The notes beneath the pieces are model-generated. The model had not been told where the DNA came from. It searched no databases and was given only the letters and a program-made list of their open reading frames with translations. The translations under genes were made by a program, and so were the position numbers. From DRYM01 sp964564025 (GTDB taxonomy: Archaea; Thermoproteota; Thermoprotei_A; EX4484-217-1), in assembly GCA_964564025.1 (NCBI GenBank), contig CAZLZO010000004.1, positions 1-64,000 on the forward strand: 64,000 nt of DNA. The letters run 5' to 3'. Positions within the stretch are counted from its first letter, which is position 1; the number at the start of each line of letters is the position of its first letter. This document shows positions 1-8,763 of the stretch, one piece after another.

Positions 1-56
1 CCTAGTACTCCTACTAGTAGTCCTACTATTAGGCCTAGGATTATTTCGACTATCAT
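1..56 (-). CDS. N-terminus of a truncated membrane protein
   Basis: The minus strand opens with an ATG at 56-54 and reads 18 codons to the window edge without a stop. The residues are almost all Ile, Leu, Val and Gly, as in a first transmembrane helix or signal anchor. A GGTGA-type ribosome site lies just upstream (about 62-67). Too little is present to name a family; TctA-like permeases and RmuC-like proteins both begin with comparable Gly-rich helices, but this is a guess. Confidence 0.45.
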   Translation of the reverse strand, partial: MIVEIILGLIVGLLVGVL

Positions 57-220
57 TTCATTTGTCACCGAGAACTAGATTTGCGTAATAGATAATCGGT
101 TTTTTTCCCATAGAATTAATTGGTATTATGGAATTTTTGTTATGGTTTTATATTATGTTTTTTGGTTATGATGTTTCATGATGTTGTTTTTCATTTGTTT
201 TTTATTTGTTTGTTTAAAAA

Positions 221-709
221 TTATGTTGGGTGTGTGCGCATGTGTTTCTGTAGTATTTTTAGTAGTGGATATCCTATAAGGTATATTGCTATTGCTTCTC
301 CTACAAAGATGCTTGCGTATGAGAACCAGAGTGGTATTGGGAATAGTAGTGGTAGGTATGTTCCTACTATGAGTGTTACTGCTAGTATTGCATATGTTGA
401 TGCTAGAAATGGTTTTCCTTTAGATGCTTTTGCTGCTAAAACTCCTGCTACTAGGTTTGCTATGCTTCCGAAAACAATGTCTATTATGTTTCCTGTTGCG
501 TAAGCGTTTGCTACAAAACATCCTATGGCTAATCCTATTGCTGCAGGTATTCCGTGAATCATGGGTAGTGGTAGTAGTGCATCACTAACTCTAACTTGTA
601 TGGGTCCATAAGCTAGTGTTCCTACGGTTACTGTTTCCAATATTGTTATTGTTGCGTAAAGTGCAGCGTAAATTGAAGCTATGGTTACGGGTTTAGCCAT
701 GTTTTTCAT
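221..709 (-). CDS. queT: QueT-type ECF transporter substrate-binding membrane subunit
   Basis: A 162-residue, very hydrophobic protein with about five predicted membrane helices (roughly 7-29, 50-72, 77-95, 104-122, 127-152) and the VRVSDALLPLPM signature (about 39-50) of the QueT family (COG4708). QueT proteins are S components of energy-coupling-factor transporters assigned to uptake of queuosine or related deazapurine precursors. No ECF ATPase or T component lies in the window, so it probably shares a module encoded elsewhere. The start overlaps the 3' end of moaB by 17 nt, so the two are probably co-transcribed; MKNMAK or the internal MAK could be the true start. The family is clear, the ligand is inferred. 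Confidence 0.85.
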   Translation of the reverse strand: MKNMAKPVTIASIYAALYATITILETVTVGTLAYGPIQVRVSDALLPLPMIHGIPAAIGLAIGCFVANAYATGNIIDIVFGSIANLVAGVLAAKASKGKPFLASTYAILAVTLIVGTYLPLLFPIPLWFSYASIFVGEAIAIYLIGYPLLKILQKHMRTHPT

Positions 710-1193
710 TCCAATGACTCACCCCTGAAGCAACCTTTACTGCATGGCATATTTCAGGTAAAATTATTTCCTCTAAAGCAAGCTTTACAGCATTCGGGGA
801 ACCTGGGGTTACGAAAACAATCATTCCACGGTAAATTACTGCAGTTGCTCTTGTAAGCCAAGATTTAGTTCCCTCCTTTTTAAACGTAAGGTATCTGAAG
901 AGCTCTCCGAACCCAGGTATTTTCTTTTCAGCAACGCTTTCAACAACATCCACTGTAATGTCTTTAGGCCCTAAACCTGTTCCCCCAATAAGTAAAACTA
1001 CATTTGCCCCTTTCTCCCTAGACTTATCTAAAGCACTAAGAATTTCATCCCTCCTATTCCTAACCACAACATATAATGAATAATTAAAACCTTTCTCCAC
1101 TAATTTCCTCATAACGTATTTTCCACTTACATCCTCAGCTTTTCCATCAGCTATCCTATCGCTAACCACGATTACGCTAAACTTTGCTTCCAT
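693..1193 (-). CDS. moaB: MoaB/MogA family molybdenum cofactor protein
   Basis: At 166 aa this has the usual MoaB length. It carries the family signatures GGTG (70-73), DITVD (78-82), PGFGE (93-97) and PGSPNAV (130-136), which form the molybdopterin-binding pocket. MoaB/MogA proteins adenylylate molybdopterin before metal insertion (Mo or W in thermophiles). It is the upstream gene of a probable two-gene unit with the QueT-like transporter; the functional link is not obvious. Together with the MobB-like gene at 53732 it suggests the organism makes molybdenum or tungsten cofactor. No residue loss is visible. Confidence 0.9.
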   Translation of the reverse strand: MEAKFSVIVVSDRIADGKAEDVSGKYVMRKLVEKGFNYSLYVVVRNRRDEILSALDKSREKGANVVLLIGGTGLGPKDITVDVVESVAEKKIPGFGELFRYLTFKKEGTKSWLTRATAVIYRGMIVFVTPGSPNAVKLALEEIILPEICHAVKVASGVSHWNEKHG

Positions 1194-1383
1194 AAGATTA
1201 CCTCATAACGTAATGTAGAGAAACTTGCTATTTCAGAAGACACTTTGTTTCCTTTAAAAACTATCGGTTCAAAACACGAATTTAACAGCGTTAATGAACT
1301 ATTAGGGGAGACTTCCAAGATATTTCAAATTGTATCATTTTATATCGGAGAATAGCAGTTAACGGAGAGATTGCTGCCTCCAA

Positions 1384-1964
1384 GAGAGGCTTGGTATTAG
1401 TTTTGTTACTTTGAAGAAGTGGATTTATTCCGGTAAGATACGTGCTGTTAAAACACCTACTGGTAGGTAGATGATACCAGAAAGCGAAATAGAGAAGATT
1501 GTAGGCGGGAGAGAGTTAGGGAAGTTAGAGCCATCATCTATGCTCGTGTAAGCTCTAATGACCAGAAAAGCGATTTGAAGAAACAAATCCAACACCTTAC
1601 TCAGTACTGTACTGCTAAAGGTTATAGGGTCATAGACATTCTTAGTGATATAGCTAGTGGTTTTAAAGACTAATCGTAGAGGTTTATTGAAACTCTTTAA
1701 TTACATGGTTAATAGGCATGTAGATGTAGTGGTAATTACATAGAGATGGACTTACGAGGTTTAGTTTTGAATACTTAGAATACACAGTATGGAGTTAGAA
1801 TAGAGGTTATCTAAGATGAAGAACCAAAAGATGCTTATTAAGAATTAGCTGAATACCTATTGGTAATCGTAACAAGCTTCGCTAGCAAGCTATATGGTAT
1901 GAGGAGTCATAGAAAAAAGAAGTTTACTGAAGGATTTAAGAAGCTCCTAGAAGAGGTAAAAAGA
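1384..1964 (+). pseudogene. tnpA: Remnant of IS607 tnpA (MerR-like HTH + serine recombinase)
   Basis: Reading across frames recovers a recognisable but broken protein: an HTH-like start (LGISFVTLKKW, then SGKIRAVKTPTGR), a TAG stop at about 1468-1470, a frameshift near 1520, then the resolvase active-site segment YARVSSNDQ (the Ser is the nucleophile in this family). Further stops follow around 1670 and in 1740-1850. The C-terminal tail (SKLYGMRSHR onward) runs in frame into the tnpB start. At least five disabling lesions are visible, so no recombinase can be made. Boundaries are approximate, particularly at the 5' end. Confidence 0.8.
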
Positions 1965-3263
1965 ATGATTAGAGTATCAAGGACAGTTATAGTTAAGAGT
2001 ACTAGATTACCAAGGAAAGTATTTCATACCTTTATCGAGCTTGAGTATATGTATCGTAACATTGTTGAGCAACTTGTTCTCTATGCTGTTAAAAGTAGGG
2101 TTAAGAGCTTCATAAAGCTTAAGGCTTTGAAGTACCGTAAAATGTGAAACCTATACCCACAGTTGCCATCACACTATGTACATACTGCTTGTCAAGATGC
2201 TTCTACGAGGGCCAAGAGCTTCCTAAGACTAAAGAAGCTTGGATTAGCTGAAAGGAAATACCCAGAAATTAGGAGGATTAGTATTTGGCTTGACGACCAC
2301 TTATGGAAACCCAATGGATTAACATCCATTAAGATAGCTACCCATAAGGGATGGGAAATAGTGAAGTTTGAGCCTCATAAACAGTACTGGAAATACATTA
2401 ATCGCGGATGGAAATTAGCAAATGAGACTAGAATTAAGCTTGATAAGAGGAATAGACAACTTGTAATCTATTTAATATTTATCAGAGAAGTTGAGAAGTA
2501 TAAACCCAAGGGATATTTACCTATTGATGTTAATGAGAATAATATTGCCATGCTGATTGATGGTGTAGCACATCTCCTTGAGACTAGTATGGAGAAACTT
2601 GTTCTCGGATACTATTACCGTAGGAGGAAGATACAGAAGAAATATGATAAACTATATGGAGCGAAGTCAAGAATTAAGAGGAAAGCTTTAAGGAAGCTTA
2701 AGGAAAAGAGGAAGAAGCAAGACATTAAGTGGAAGTTAGCGAACATAATCGTAAAGGTTGCTTATGAGAAACAATACGCTATTGTTCTTGAGAAGCTCGG
2801 TAAGAAACCCGCCAACAACATGATTAAGAAGATAAAGGATAAACAGTTACGCCACAGAATATTCCAAGCAAGCTTCAGAGGAATTCAAAAGACAATAGAG
2901 GAGAAAGCTAGAGAATACGGTGTACCAGTAATCTACGTAAACCCGAAGAACACCTCAAGAATATGCCCTATTCATAATGCTCCAATAACTTACAGTAATG
3001 GTTCTAGGATAGGTAGATGCAGTAAAGGCGGAGAACTATGGCATCGTGACGTTGTTGCATGCTGGAATATTCTCTTAAAAGCCCTACGGGGTAATGGGAG
3101 CCACGCTCCAAGCCCCACAGGGTATAACTTAGATGCGACCCGTATGCTGTTCGGGTCGAATGCCACCCATGACCCCATAGGGATACCCAAATCTCTATGG
3201 GCAAGGTGGAAGTCCCTACCGCAGACACAAAAGACAACAGTTTTAAATAGAATGAAGCGGTAG
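1965..3263 (+). pseudogene. tnpB: IS607/IS605-family TnpB with one in-frame stop
   Basis: The frame starting at ATG 1965 encodes 60 residues typical of a TnpB N-terminus, meets TGA at 2145-2147, then continues in the same frame to 3263. A TTG at 2163 could start a 366-residue C-terminal piece. In that piece the RuvC-like catalytic residues are kept: D122 (PIDVN), E210 (IVLEK) and D296 (HRDVVACWN). A zinc-finger-like CPIH...RCSKGG region precedes the last Asp. Intact TnpB is an RNA-guided nuclease encoded by the transposon. The truncated piece would lack the N-terminal wedge region, so I call it a pseudogene, apparently much younger in decay than tnpA. Confidence 0.8.
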
Positions 3264-3342
3264 GACAAACGGAAAACTTTTATTTTATCATTCAACCTTT
3301 AAGACTAGCTGAAAGGCTGTTTTAGAATTTATGAGGTAAATT

Positions 3343-5076
3343 ATGATGACTGAAAGTGAAGGGAATGTGCGTAAGGGTTTTGTTGAAGTATCGATTAAGG
3401 CTTTTGGAAGAACTTTTAAGATTGGAGGCCCCATTCCCAAGGTTAAACCTGGGGAAAAACTTGTTCGAAAAACACAATCTCTTTGTCCAGTATGTTATAG
3501 GATGCTTCCAGCAATTGTTTTTGAAAGAGAAGGAAAGGTTTGGATTAGGAGAATATGTCCTGAACATGGTGAAATAGAGGAAGTTTATTGGGGTGATTCG
3601 GAACTTTTCCGCAAAGCCCTTAAATGGGAAGTCTCGAGTAAACCTATTAAAATAACTTATACTAAAGCTAATGCTCCATGCCCATTTACATGTGGCTTAT
3701 GTCCATACCATATGACTTATACTGCTTTAGCAAACATTGTTTTAACCAATAGATGTGATCTTTCATGCTGGTACTGTTTCTTCTATGCTGAAAAAGCAGG
3801 CTACGTTTATGAACCAACACTTGAAGAACTAAGGGAAATGATTCGTAACTTAAGAAAACAATATCCTCATGGTGGATTAGCTGTTCAGCTAACTGGTGGA
3901 GAACCAACACTTAGAGATGATCTTGTAGAAATTGTTAAAATGATTAAGGAGCATGGTATAAAACATATTCAGCTAAACACTCACGGACTAAGGTTTGCTT
4001 ATGATCCTAACGGTATTGAATTAGCTAAGAAACTTAGAGAAGTAGGGTTAAACACTGTTTACTTAAGTTTCGATGGTGTAAGCCCTTCAGTTAACTTTAA
4101 GAATCATTGGGAAATACCCTTCATTTTCAACACATTTAGAAAAGCAGGAATGACAAGTGTTGTTCTCGTACCTACGATTATTAAGGGATGGAACACTGAC
4201 GAATTAGGTGCAATAATTGTTTTCGCAGCGAAAAACATGGATATTGTGAGAGGAGTTAATTTCCAACCAGTCTCTTTAACAGGGCAAATGCCTAAGAGCG
4301 AAAGAGAACGCTCAAGAGTAACAATACCTGACGCAATAAAGTATATTGAAGAACAAACCGATGGACAAATAAGTAAGGATGCATGGTACCCTACTCCAAT
4401 AACAGACGTTATATCCGATTTCATAGAGGCATTTACGGGAGAACCAAAGCTACACATGCCCATTCACCCGGCCTGCGGTATGGCAACCTATGTTTACGTA
4501 AAACACAATAGTGATGGAACAGTAGAATTCACTCCAATAACAGAGTTTGTTGATATTGAAGGATTTTTCGAGTATTTAAAAGAGAAAACAGAGGAATTAA
4601 GGAGAGGTAAGAACAGATATGTTGTAGGTCTCAAAATACTTTACAATTTAAGGAAATTCATTGATTCCGAAAAACAACCTAAAGACATTAACTTGTGGAA
4701 GCTAATATACAATATTTTCGTAAGACACAATTATGAAGCACTCGGAGAATTCCATTACAAATTCCTTTACATAGGAATGATGCATTTCATGGACCTTTAC
4801 AATTACGATATACAAAGAGTTATGAGGTGCGGTATACACTACCTTGTTCCGGGAGGTAAGGTTATTCCATTCTGCGCATTTAACGTACTACCAGACCTTT
4901 ATAGGGATAGAATACAGAAGGAGCATGGTATACCTATTAATGAATGGATTAAGCTTAAAGGAATACACACTATTGGTGAAGCAATTAAGTACAAGAGAAA
5001 TATTAGGAAGCTTGAGTCATCAGAGCTTTATAGGAAAACATATGCTGATTTTAGGGAGTGGCTCAATAAACGATAA
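3343..5076 (+). CDS. tes: Tetraether lipid synthase-like radical SAM protein
   Basis: A 577-residue radical SAM protein with the SAM-cluster motif C138-x3-C142-x2-C145 and GGEP at 185-188. It has the extra N-terminal cysteine sets of the Tes/MJ0619 group (C48/C51, C72, and C113-x3-C117-x2-C120 within PCPFTCGLCPYH). Tes couples two archaeol chains into membrane-spanning GDGT lipids by radical C-C bond formation. Length and cysteine pattern fit this group. The start has two adjacent ATG codons (3343 and 3346). It stands alone, with the decayed IS upstream and a candidate ncRNA downstream. Related radical SAM paralogues exist, so the exact reaction is inferred. Confidence 0.82.
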   Translation: MMTESEGNVRKGFVEVSIKAFGRTFKIGGPIPKVKPGEKLVRKTQSLCPVCYRMLPAIVFEREGKVWIRRICPEHGEIEEVYWGDSELFRKALKWEVSSKPIKITYTKANAPCPFTCGLCPYHMTYTALANIVLTNRCDLSCWYCFFYAEKAGYVYEPTLEELREMIRNLRKQYPHGGLAVQLTGGEPTLRDDLVEIVKMIKEHGIKHIQLNTHGLRFAYDPNGIELAKKLREVGLNTVYLSFDGVSPSVNFKNHWEIPFIFNTFRKAGMTSVVLVPTIIKGWNTDELGAIIVFAAKNMDIVRGVNFQPVSLTGQMPKSERERSRVTIPDAIKYIEEQTDGQISKDAWYPTPITDVISDFIEAFTGEPKLHMPIHPACGMATYVYVKHNSDGTVEFTPITEFVDIEGFFEYLKEKTEELRRGKNRYVVGLKILYNLRKFIDSEKQPKDINLWKLIYNIFVRHNYEALGEFHYKFLYIGMMHFMDLYNYDIQRVMRCGIHYLVPGGKVIPFCAFNVLPDLYRDRIQKEHGIPINEWIKLKGIHTIGEAIKYKRNIRKLESSELYRKTYADFREWLNKR

Positions 5077-5226
5077 TACTGAAATTGAAGTAAATGATGC
5101 AAAATAGCTTAAGTAATACCTTTTTAAATCATTTGGCTTAATAAATCATGAGTATTCCTCATTACCATCGTGAAGTAATACCTATTTCTTTTAAAAGTTT
5201 ATATTATTCTGTGCAAAGAATGTAAA

Positions 5227-5319
5227 TGGTAGCAACTCCGCCCAACGCCCCTCTTACAGGGGGGAATGAGGGTAGGAGTATCTCGAGAACCCCGCCTCCG
5301 CAACCCTCTCCTCCTTTTT
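5227..5319 (+). ncRNA. Candidate structured ncRNA, family unknown
   Basis: A GC-rich island of about 90 nt in very AT-rich surroundings. Nested stems are visible: ACTCC (5235-5239) with GGAGT (5275-5279), GCCC with GGGT just inside, and CCCCT (5248-5252) with AGGGG (5258-5262) closing a 5-nt loop. A TATA-like element (about 5198-5205) lies at the archaeal spacing upstream of 5227, and a T5 run (5315-5319) follows, as in archaeal termination. It lies between the tes gene and the convergent HD gene. I find no tRNA, C/D-box or clear H/ACA signature. Strand is chosen from the promoter and T-run. Confidence 0.5.
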
Positions 5320-6056
5320 CACAGGTTCTTTTCAGCAAACTTGAGAATGTATTTTGCAAGCTCATCTCTTCCTTTATCATAAAATATTTTCGCTAATTCG
5401 AAAATAGTTTTAGCCATTAGAATTTGCGGATAAAGCTTCTGAGCAAGATATTTTCCGTTAGTTATTAGTTCAACATCCTTACAAGCATTCCAAACTATAT
5501 CCTGAAGTTTCCCTACAAATTTAGCATCAACTGAATCAGCAAACCTGGTTATTTCAGATTCAATCATGCTTGCCGGTACGCTCCCATGCATTTCAGCTAA
5601 ACATCTTATAAGACCCTCAGGAGCGTTTCGTTTAGAAAGTTCAGCTATAATTGCAAATTCATGGCTAAGATACCAATCACTTCTAGGCCTATAACCTCCA
5701 GTTATAGGGTCTTTTTCATACTGGTAAAACTTGAAAATGTCGTGAAGTATAGCCGATGCTATAACAAGATCCCTATTAACCCTTACACCATAGGTTTTCT
5801 CGAAAATTTCAGCTAAACTCTTAGCTATTATTAAAACAGCCCATGTATGTTCAATAAGTCCACCAGGATATGCATGGTGTTTTCTCGGAGCAGCCGGTGC
5901 TTCATAAACGGGGATTTTAGCTTCCACATTAGTAAAAGTTATTTTAGGCTCCTTCAGAATGCTTAACGTTGCCTCTCTTACTTTAGAGTCGCTTATTTTC
6001 TCAGCTGCTTCAATTAAGCTTAAATAAAGCTTTTTCTTCTCACCAAAATTACTCAT
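5319..6056 (-). CDS. HD-domain metal-dependent phosphohydrolase
   Basis: This 245-aa protein has the HD-superfamily ligand set in order: H60/H61, H70 (LIEHTW), H105-D106 (ILHDIFK), H132 (LSHEF) and H157 (EMHGS). HD proteins hydrolyse phosphate esters or nucleotides using one or two metal ions; the substrate cannot be read from the sequence. Its start overlaps the stop of the glycerate kinase gene by 4 nt, so the two are almost certainly co-transcribed. The 3' end touches the T-run of the convergent ncRNA candidate. Confidence 0.75.
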   Translation of the reverse strand: MSNFGEKKKLYLSLIEAAEKISDSKVREATLSILKEPKITFTNVEAKIPVYEAPAAPRKHHAYPGGLIEHTWAVLIIAKSLAEIFEKTYGVRVNRDLVIASAILHDIFKFYQYEKDPITGGYRPRSDWYLSHEFAIIAELSKRNAPEGLIRCLAEMHGSVPASMIESEITRFADSVDAKFVGKLQDIVWNACKDVELITNGKYLAQKLYPQILMAKTIFELAKIFYDKGRDELAKYILKFAEKNL

Positions 6057-7426
6057 AAAACAACACCCACAAATACATCGTTAACGTTTGTTCCAGTAGG
6101 TCCTGTGTAAATGTAGTCCCCTAGCTTCTTAAAGAGGAAGTAACTGTTGTTTTCAGATAAAATATCATCTATCTTCATGTTTAAATTCAAAGCCCTATTT
6201 AGGGTATGTGCGTCAACAATTCCCCCAGCAACTTCGGTTACGCCATCGATACCGTCTGTTCCAATGCTCGCTAAGGCTACTCCATGGAGTCCCCTAATTA
6301 TTTTTGCAGCTGAGAGAGCTAATTCCTGATTCCTTCCTCCAACCCCTTTACCTACGACAGTTACTGTTGTTTCTCCCCCAGCTAAAATTAGAGATGGTTT
6401 TTTCAATGGCGTATCATTATAGTATATTTCTTCGAGAACTGAGGCCAAAACAACTCCAACATGTCTTGCTTCCCCGCGAATTCTCGAAGTTAAGATTAAC
6501 GTGTTTAACCCTAATTTTTCCTTAGCATACTGTTGAGCAGCTTTAAGCGATACCATGTTACTAGCGATAATATTGTTATGTACTTTTTCAAAAATCTTGT
6601 CTCCGGGTTTAGGTGTTTCTTCAAGAGCTCCTTTAGCTCCTAATTTGAGAATATTTAAAACGTTAAGTGGAAGCTTATTTTCAATACCGTATTTTCTAAC
6701 TATTTCTAATGCATCATTAAATGTTGTGGAATCTGGAGCCGTAGGTCCTGAAGCTATGAATTCTATAGGGTCTCCTACGACATCAGATATTATTAGTGAA
6801 ACCGTTGTTGCTGGATAAATCTTCTTAGCAAGCCACCCACCTTTAAATAGTGAAAGATGCTTTCTAATAGTATTTATTTCATCTATTGAAGCTCCAGATT
6901 TGAGTAGAACCTCTGTTGTTTCTTTCAAATCGCTAATTGATATTTCAGGTCTTGGCAACTCTGCTAAAGCTGAGCCTCCACCTGATATTAAAACTAGTAC
7001 TAAGTCTTTTTCACACGCTTTCTCAGCAATTCTAACTATTTCCTTAGCTGCTTTAACACTTGACTCATCAGGTATAGGGTGGGATGAAGGAATTACCTTT
7101 ATTTTTCTTAAAACATATTTCTTAGAAAGTTGCTTAGGTAAAGCTATCACACCTTCCGCAATCATGTTTCCAAAAACTTCCTCTACAGCTTTAGCCATTC
7201 CTCCAGACGCTTTCCCAAAACCTATAACGTAAAGCCTATTGAACCTAAATTTTTCCCTACATATTTCAACAAATCCGTTTCCTATTGAAACATTTTTCTT
7301 TACAGCTTTTTCAGGATCCGCTGCCTTCAAAACAACCTCTAATGTGTCAAGAATTTTCTTCCTAGCTTCCCTACATTTACTACATTCAATGTTTTCCTCT
7401 AGTTCTTTCCTATTCTTAATGAACAT
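6053..7426 (-). CDS. Glycerate 2-kinase (MOFRL family)
   Basis: A 457-residue protein of the DUF4147/MOFRL family. It has GFGKASGGMA (69-78), HPIPD (116-120), SGGGSA (148-153) and NTIRKHLS (185-192), with a C-terminal MOFRL region rich in Gly (GGETTVTV, GTDGID). Members phosphorylate D-glycerate to 2-phosphoglycerate with ATP, the step that feeds the archaeal non-phosphorylative Entner-Doudoroff route or serine/glycerate metabolism into lower glycolysis. It follows the phosphoesterase gene by 1 nt and overlaps the HD gene by 4 nt, forming a run with the cupin gene (8391 down to 5319). Confidence 0.88.
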   Translation of the reverse strand: MFIKNRKELEENIECSKCREARKKILDTLEVVLKAADPEKAVKKNVSIGNGFVEICREKFRFNRLYVIGFGKASGGMAKAVEEVFGNMIAEGVIALPKQLSKKYVLRKIKVIPSSHPIPDESSVKAAKEIVRIAEKACEKDLVLVLISGGGSALAELPRPEISISDLKETTEVLLKSGASIDEINTIRKHLSLFKGGWLAKKIYPATTVSLIISDVVGDPIEFIASGPTAPDSTTFNDALEIVRKYGIENKLPLNVLNILKLGAKGALEETPKPGDKIFEKVHNNIIASNMVSLKAAQQYAKEKLGLNTLILTSRIRGEARHVGVVLASVLEEIYYNDTPLKKPSLILAGGETTVTVVGKGVGGRNQELALSAAKIIRGLHGVALASIGTDGIDGVTEVAGGIVDAHTLNRALNLNMKIDDILSENNSYFLFKKLGDYIYTGPTGTNVNDVFVGVVL

Positions 7427-7427
7427 T

Positions 7428-8036
7428 TCATAAACCCTCTACTTTCCTAAGTTCAACATCTAGGTCTGGAAGGATTATTGTTGCATAGTATCCTTCAGCT
7501 AATGAGCCGGGATTTACTATTTTCGTTCTACCTATTACATCTAATCCCCTTGATTCATGAACATGTCCGCATAGGAGAAGCAATGGCTGATATGTTTCAA
7601 TAAACTTTCTCAAATACCTTTTACCTATGTGGGTTCCCGTAAATGCAACATCAGTTCTAGTGCCGTAAGGTGGGTAGTGGGATATTACTATTGCTTTCTC
7701 CATGACAGGTCTTTCTAATTCTACTTTTTCCTCAATATCTAGTGAGTAACCTATAATGTAGTAGTTTTCTACTTTAACTATTTCCCCCTTAATGTTTATT
7801 CCATATTCTTCCATTAAATCTATAATGTAATTATCATCTAAGTTTCCTGGTACAGCATATACTCTTGTTTTAGCGTTTGCTAATGCTTCAGCTACGAAAT
7901 CGCATTCTAAATCTCCTGAAACAACTATTAAGTTGAAGTTTTCCGACTCAGCATACTCTATAATGTACTCTAGGTAGCTATGTTGACAGTGTATGTCGCT
8001 TATGTGAAGTATTTTGAACATTAAGCTATCCTTCAA
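7428..8036 (-). CDS. Calcineurin-like metallophosphoesterase
   Basis: The 202-residue protein carries the full metallophosphoesterase motif set: DIH (D14, H16), GDLE (41-44), GNLDD (64-68), a SHYPP His in the middle and GHVHE near the end. The dimetal site therefore looks complete. It is of COG2129/YfcE-like size. The natural substrate (phosphodiester, nucleotide or protein phosphate) is not evident. It overlaps the cupin gene by 11 nt and is followed after 1 nt by glycerate kinase, which suggests one transcript. Confidence 0.8.
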   Translation of the reverse strand: MKDSLMFKILHISDIHCQHSYLEYIIEYAESENFNLIVVSGDLECDFVAEALANAKTRVYAVPGNLDDNYIIDLMEEYGINIKGEIVKVENYYIIGYSLDIEEKVELERPVMEKAIVISHYPPYGTRTDVAFTGTHIGKRYLRKFIETYQPLLLLCGHVHESRGLDVIGRTKIVNPGSLAEGYYATIILPDLDVELRKVEGL

Positions 8037-8391
8037 CTACTTTATCTTCAGGCTTAAACGGTATTTTTATTGCAAGTATTTCTAATGGTTCATTTAAAGC
8101 TTTTACCTCATGCTTTTCTCCAGGGTAAACTATCATTATTGTTCCCTTAGATATCTTGTATTGACGGGTACCATCAGTGCTCTCTATCTTAATTTCTCCT
8201 TCCCCATTTAGGAAAATGAATATTTCAAAATGTTCTTTGTGATAATGTTTTTTGGCAACTGTTTGAGCAGGAATAATGACTTTAAGTAAGCCAAGTGAAC
8301 ATTCATTTATGTTTAAAGATTCAAAAATGCTTCTATAATAATTCTCTCTCACTTCAACAGGTATATTCTTGAAATCATAAACTTTAACCAA
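8026..8391 (-). CDS. Small cupin-fold protein
   Basis: A 121-aa single-domain cupin. Motif 1 is seen at H49, H51 and E56, and motif 2 has H94 after a PGEKHE stretch, so a three-His/one-Glu metal site is likely intact. Such small cupins act as isomerases, dioxygenases or ligand sensors; this one cannot be assigned. It is the first gene of the cupin-phosphoesterase-glycerate kinase-HD run. The upstream region holds a C/D sRNA on the same strand. Confidence 0.72.
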   Translation of the reverse strand: MVKVYDFKNIPVEVRENYYRSIFESLNINECSLGLLKVIIPAQTVAKKHYHKEHFEIFIFLNGEGEIKIESTDGTRQYKISKGTIMIVYPGEKHEVKALNEPLEILAIKIPFKPEDKVVEG

Positions 8392-8413
8392 TTCATACTA
8401 CACCTCGCATAAT

Positions 8414-8477
8414 AGAATCAGCCTATCGACCCCTCGTCACTGCGTAAGGCTAAGCCTATGTCGACCTCATCATCTAA
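8414..8477 (-). ncRNA. Box C/D guide sRNA
   Basis: On the minus strand all four boxes are in order: C ATGATGA (8467-8473), a 12-nt guide, a D'-like CTTA (8451-8454), C' GTGACGA (8434-8440), a second 12-nt guide and D CTGA (8418-8421). A TATA-like TTTAAA lies at about 8503-8508, the right distance upstream for a start near 8478. Such RNAs guide fibrillarin to 2'-O-methylate rRNA or tRNA, five bases from the D or D' box. The two equal 12-nt guides are a strong point; the D' box is non-consensus. Confidence 0.75.
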
Positions 8478-8763
8478 GAAAACATTAAAATGAAAACAGC
8501 TATTTAAACCTTAATAAATGATTATATTTACCGTTTTCTTGCCTAAAAATATTATTAAATGGCAAGGTCTTATGAGTTGATTTAAAGATTAATCGAAGAG
8601 CATCTATAAAGACATGATTTATCAAACCAAGTTAACCTTGGCAATTTCATCTATTATCTCCTTAGCAATAAATTAGCAAAGTCAATAAATAGAAAAGCCT
8701 AAAAATACAAGGTAAAAATAGGTGTAGATGAGGGCCCGTAGCTCAGCCTGGTTAGAGCGACGG

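Larger units (their letters stand above)
1384..3263 (+). mobile_element. Decayed IS607-type insertion sequence (tnpA-tnpB)
   Basis: The two IS607 genes are present in the standard order on one strand: a serine-recombinase tnpA, heavily damaged by stops and frameshifts, followed by a TnpB/OrfB with one in-frame stop. IS607 elements do not need terminal inverted repeats, and I see none, so the ends are approximate. The left end lies in the non-coding stretch 1194-1383 and the right end near the tnpB stop. The last part of tnpB contains several short GC-rich stems (for example about 3110-3215), as expected where the right-end guide RNA of TnpB elements is encoded. The element sits between moaB and the tetraether-synthase homologue. 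Confidence 0.8.

Noticed and set aside
120..503. 127-aa frame opposite the QueT gene
   Set aside because: It lies antisense to a clear transporter gene, and the product has no family character; it is a shadow frame.
1860..2147. 95-aa frame as a separate gene
   Set aside because: Its first third is the tnpA C-terminus and the rest is the tnpB N-terminus in one frame, ended by the TGA that splits tnpB.
2990..3295. Minus-strand frames within the tnpB 3' end
   Set aside because: Antisense to tnpB and made of low-information residues; the GC-rich stems explain the open frame better.
4104..4463. 119-aa minus-strand frame inside tes
   Set aside because: Antisense to a strongly supported radical SAM gene with no domain of its own.
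8560..8725. Short minus-strand coding-like piece (AKEIIDEIAKVNLV)
   Set aside because: It has a stop three codons upstream and no start; at most a remnant too short to support.
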